From: Chitinophagaceae bacterium IBVUCB1
GTDB lineage: Bacteria; Bacteroidota; Bacteroidia; Chitinophagales; Chitinophagaceae
Length of the DNA stretch: 64,000 nt
Assembly (NCBI GenBank): GCA_002127285.1
Contig: NFUW01000001.1
Coordinates: 508,057 to 572,056, forward strand
Direction of reading: 5' to 3'
Part shown: positions 63,143-64,000 of the stretch, piece after piece
How the letters are laid out: every line of letters starts with the position of its first letter
Position numbering within the stretch: position 1 is the stretch's first letter
The notes under the pieces: generated by a model
Database searches by the model: none
The model's input: the letters and a program-made list of their open reading frames with translations, nothing else
Told to the model about the DNA's origin: nothing
Translations under genes and position numbers: made by a program

Positions 63143-64000
63143 GCCACTGTAAACTGTGTGCAAAATTATTTGCCAGTTCTTTGGTGAAGTTTGTAGCGCA
63201 GCTTGCTGCATTTTGTTGCAGTTGCAGATGTTGTTCTTCAGTAATTGCGAGCAGTTTAGTTACTACTTCGTTTAATTCATTCTCTTTGAAATATAGCCCA
63301 ACATTATGTGTATCAATCAGCGACGCGATTTCCGATGCACTATTTACCATAGCAAGTAGTGGAATACCCTCTGCTAACAGGTTGTATGTTTTACTGGGTA
63401 CGGAATTGTTGGTAGCACTTGTATCGAGCGTTACATATCCCCATGTAGCGATAGAGAGTAGTTGCGACAAATCTTCAAAAGGAACGGGTGGATGAAATTG
63501 AATGTTCGTAAGCCCTGCTGACAGGTCTTTCAACTTTACTTTTTTATTATCATTACCTACTACCACTACCGCCCAATCTGTATGCGATGCTAATTTTTTA
63601 GCTATCTCAACAATATATTCAAGCGGATGTGTCAGGCCGATGTTACCTGAATAGAGAATTATTTTTTTATCCTGAAGCTCCCACTCTTTTCTGAAATCTC
63701 TGCCAGATGTATTGTGTTTATCCGTTTGCTTGTTCCAAATAGGCACTACTTGTACTTTATCTTTATCACTTGCAAGCAGGTATTGTTCTATGGCAGTTTT
63801 CAAACCTGTACCAAGTGTAAAAATTTTTTGTGCGGCAGGTAACACTTTTCGGTTTCGTTTAGCCCAACGCTTCACCATCGTACTCGTAACAGTATTCTTT
63901 CGGAAACCACTCAATACATCGGGATATAAATCGTATATCAAACAAGCGAACTGCATTTTATGCAATCGGGGCAGGAAGACGAACAATGGAGGGTTTGATA
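63135..64000 (-). CDS. Glycosyltransferase family 4 (GT-B) protein, cut by the window edge
   Basis: At least 288 residues; the 5' end lies beyond 64000, as the frame is open to the border (it reads SNPPLFVFLPRLHK at the edge, typical for an internal part of WbuB/PglA-like enzymes). Visible: FACLIYDLYPDVLSG, the second Rossmann domain with ILYSGNIGLTHPLEYIV, and PSKTYNLLAEGIPLLAMV with the nucleotide-sugar-binding region. Probably extends a lipid-linked oligosaccharide begun by the PglC-like enzyme next to it. The TTG at 63986 is not the real start. Confidence 0.85.
   Translation of the reverse strand, partial: SNPPLFVFLPRLHKMQFACLIYDLYPDVLSGFRKNTVTSTMVKRWAKRNRKVLPAAQKIFTLGTGLKTAIEQYLLASDKDKVQVVPIWNKQTDKHNTSGRDFRKEWELQDKKIILYSGNIGLTHPLEYIVEIAKKLASHTDWAVVVVGNDNKKVKLKDLSAGLTNIQFHPPVPFEDLSQLLSIATWGYVTLDTSATNNSVPSKTYNLLAEGIPLLAMVNSASEIASLIDTHNVGLYFKENELNEVVTKLLAITEEQHLQLQQNAASCATNFTKELANNFAHSLQWHV

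Overview
The window comes from a member of the Bacteroidota, most likely the Chitinophagales/Sphingobacteriales side. The evidence is: type IX secretion (T9SS) sorting domains of both type A and type B, a PorP/SprF partner protein, a hybrid two-component sensor with periplasmic propellers, SpmA-SpmB fusion, DUF3098 next to ftsX, DUF3667, promoters of the TAnnTTTG type, a RemB/Wzi-like barrel, and a tmRNA with a tag ending in FAMAA. The species cannot be named from sequence reading alone.

Layout. 1-2215: groES-groEL with a strong terminator. 2216-4681: a decayed stretch. Two truncated genes (a T9SS surface protein and a LytTR response regulator) meet head to head at about 3150, followed by about 1 kb without genes that carries tRNA/tmRNA-tail-like remnants. 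4682-16098: a regulatory and secreted-protease block: a hybrid histidine kinase ending in an Hpt domain, a LytTR response regulator, two paralogous T9SS-secreted subtilisin-like proteases, a small secreted protein that looks like the protease propeptide alone, and a divergent DUF3667 membrane protein. 16364-26002: tmRNA (ssrA) and housekeeping genes (histone-deacetylase-like, sugar nucleotidyltransferase, VOC protein, UbiD-type decarboxylase, YiiX-type hydrolase, lipoprotein, SpmAB, LOG, lysA). 26272-40680: cell-surface block: PKD-repeat type B T9SS protein plus PorP/SprF, GEVED/Ig-like type A T9SS protein, arylsulfotransferase-like propeller, TsdA-like dihaem cytochrome, RemB/Wzi-like barrel. 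40755-60708: pyrC, MutS-like ATPase, an active and an inactive rhomboid, EEP hydrolase, cysS, MsbA-like ABC exporter, galE, dxr-rseP, DUF2461, acyltransferase, hflX, ureohydrolase-like protein, ftsX-DUF3098. 60783-64000: right-edge glycan cluster (glycosyltransferase, PglC-, PglD- and PglE-like), cut by the window.

The most interesting unit is 4682-16098. Two promoter regions there (upstream of the propeptide-like gene at 14903 and of the protease gene at 11979) carry the same two-part box. It is an 11-bp half-site repeated at a 20-bp period, and in both cases it lies 30 bp (start-to-start offset 31) upstream of the same weak -7 element (GAAGTTTG on the coding strand). This is what a LytTR activator site looks like, and a LytTR regulator with its cognate hybrid kinase is the next operon. 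I infer a signal-controlled secreted protease system with a trans-acting propeptide. The pieces are visible; the wiring is inference.
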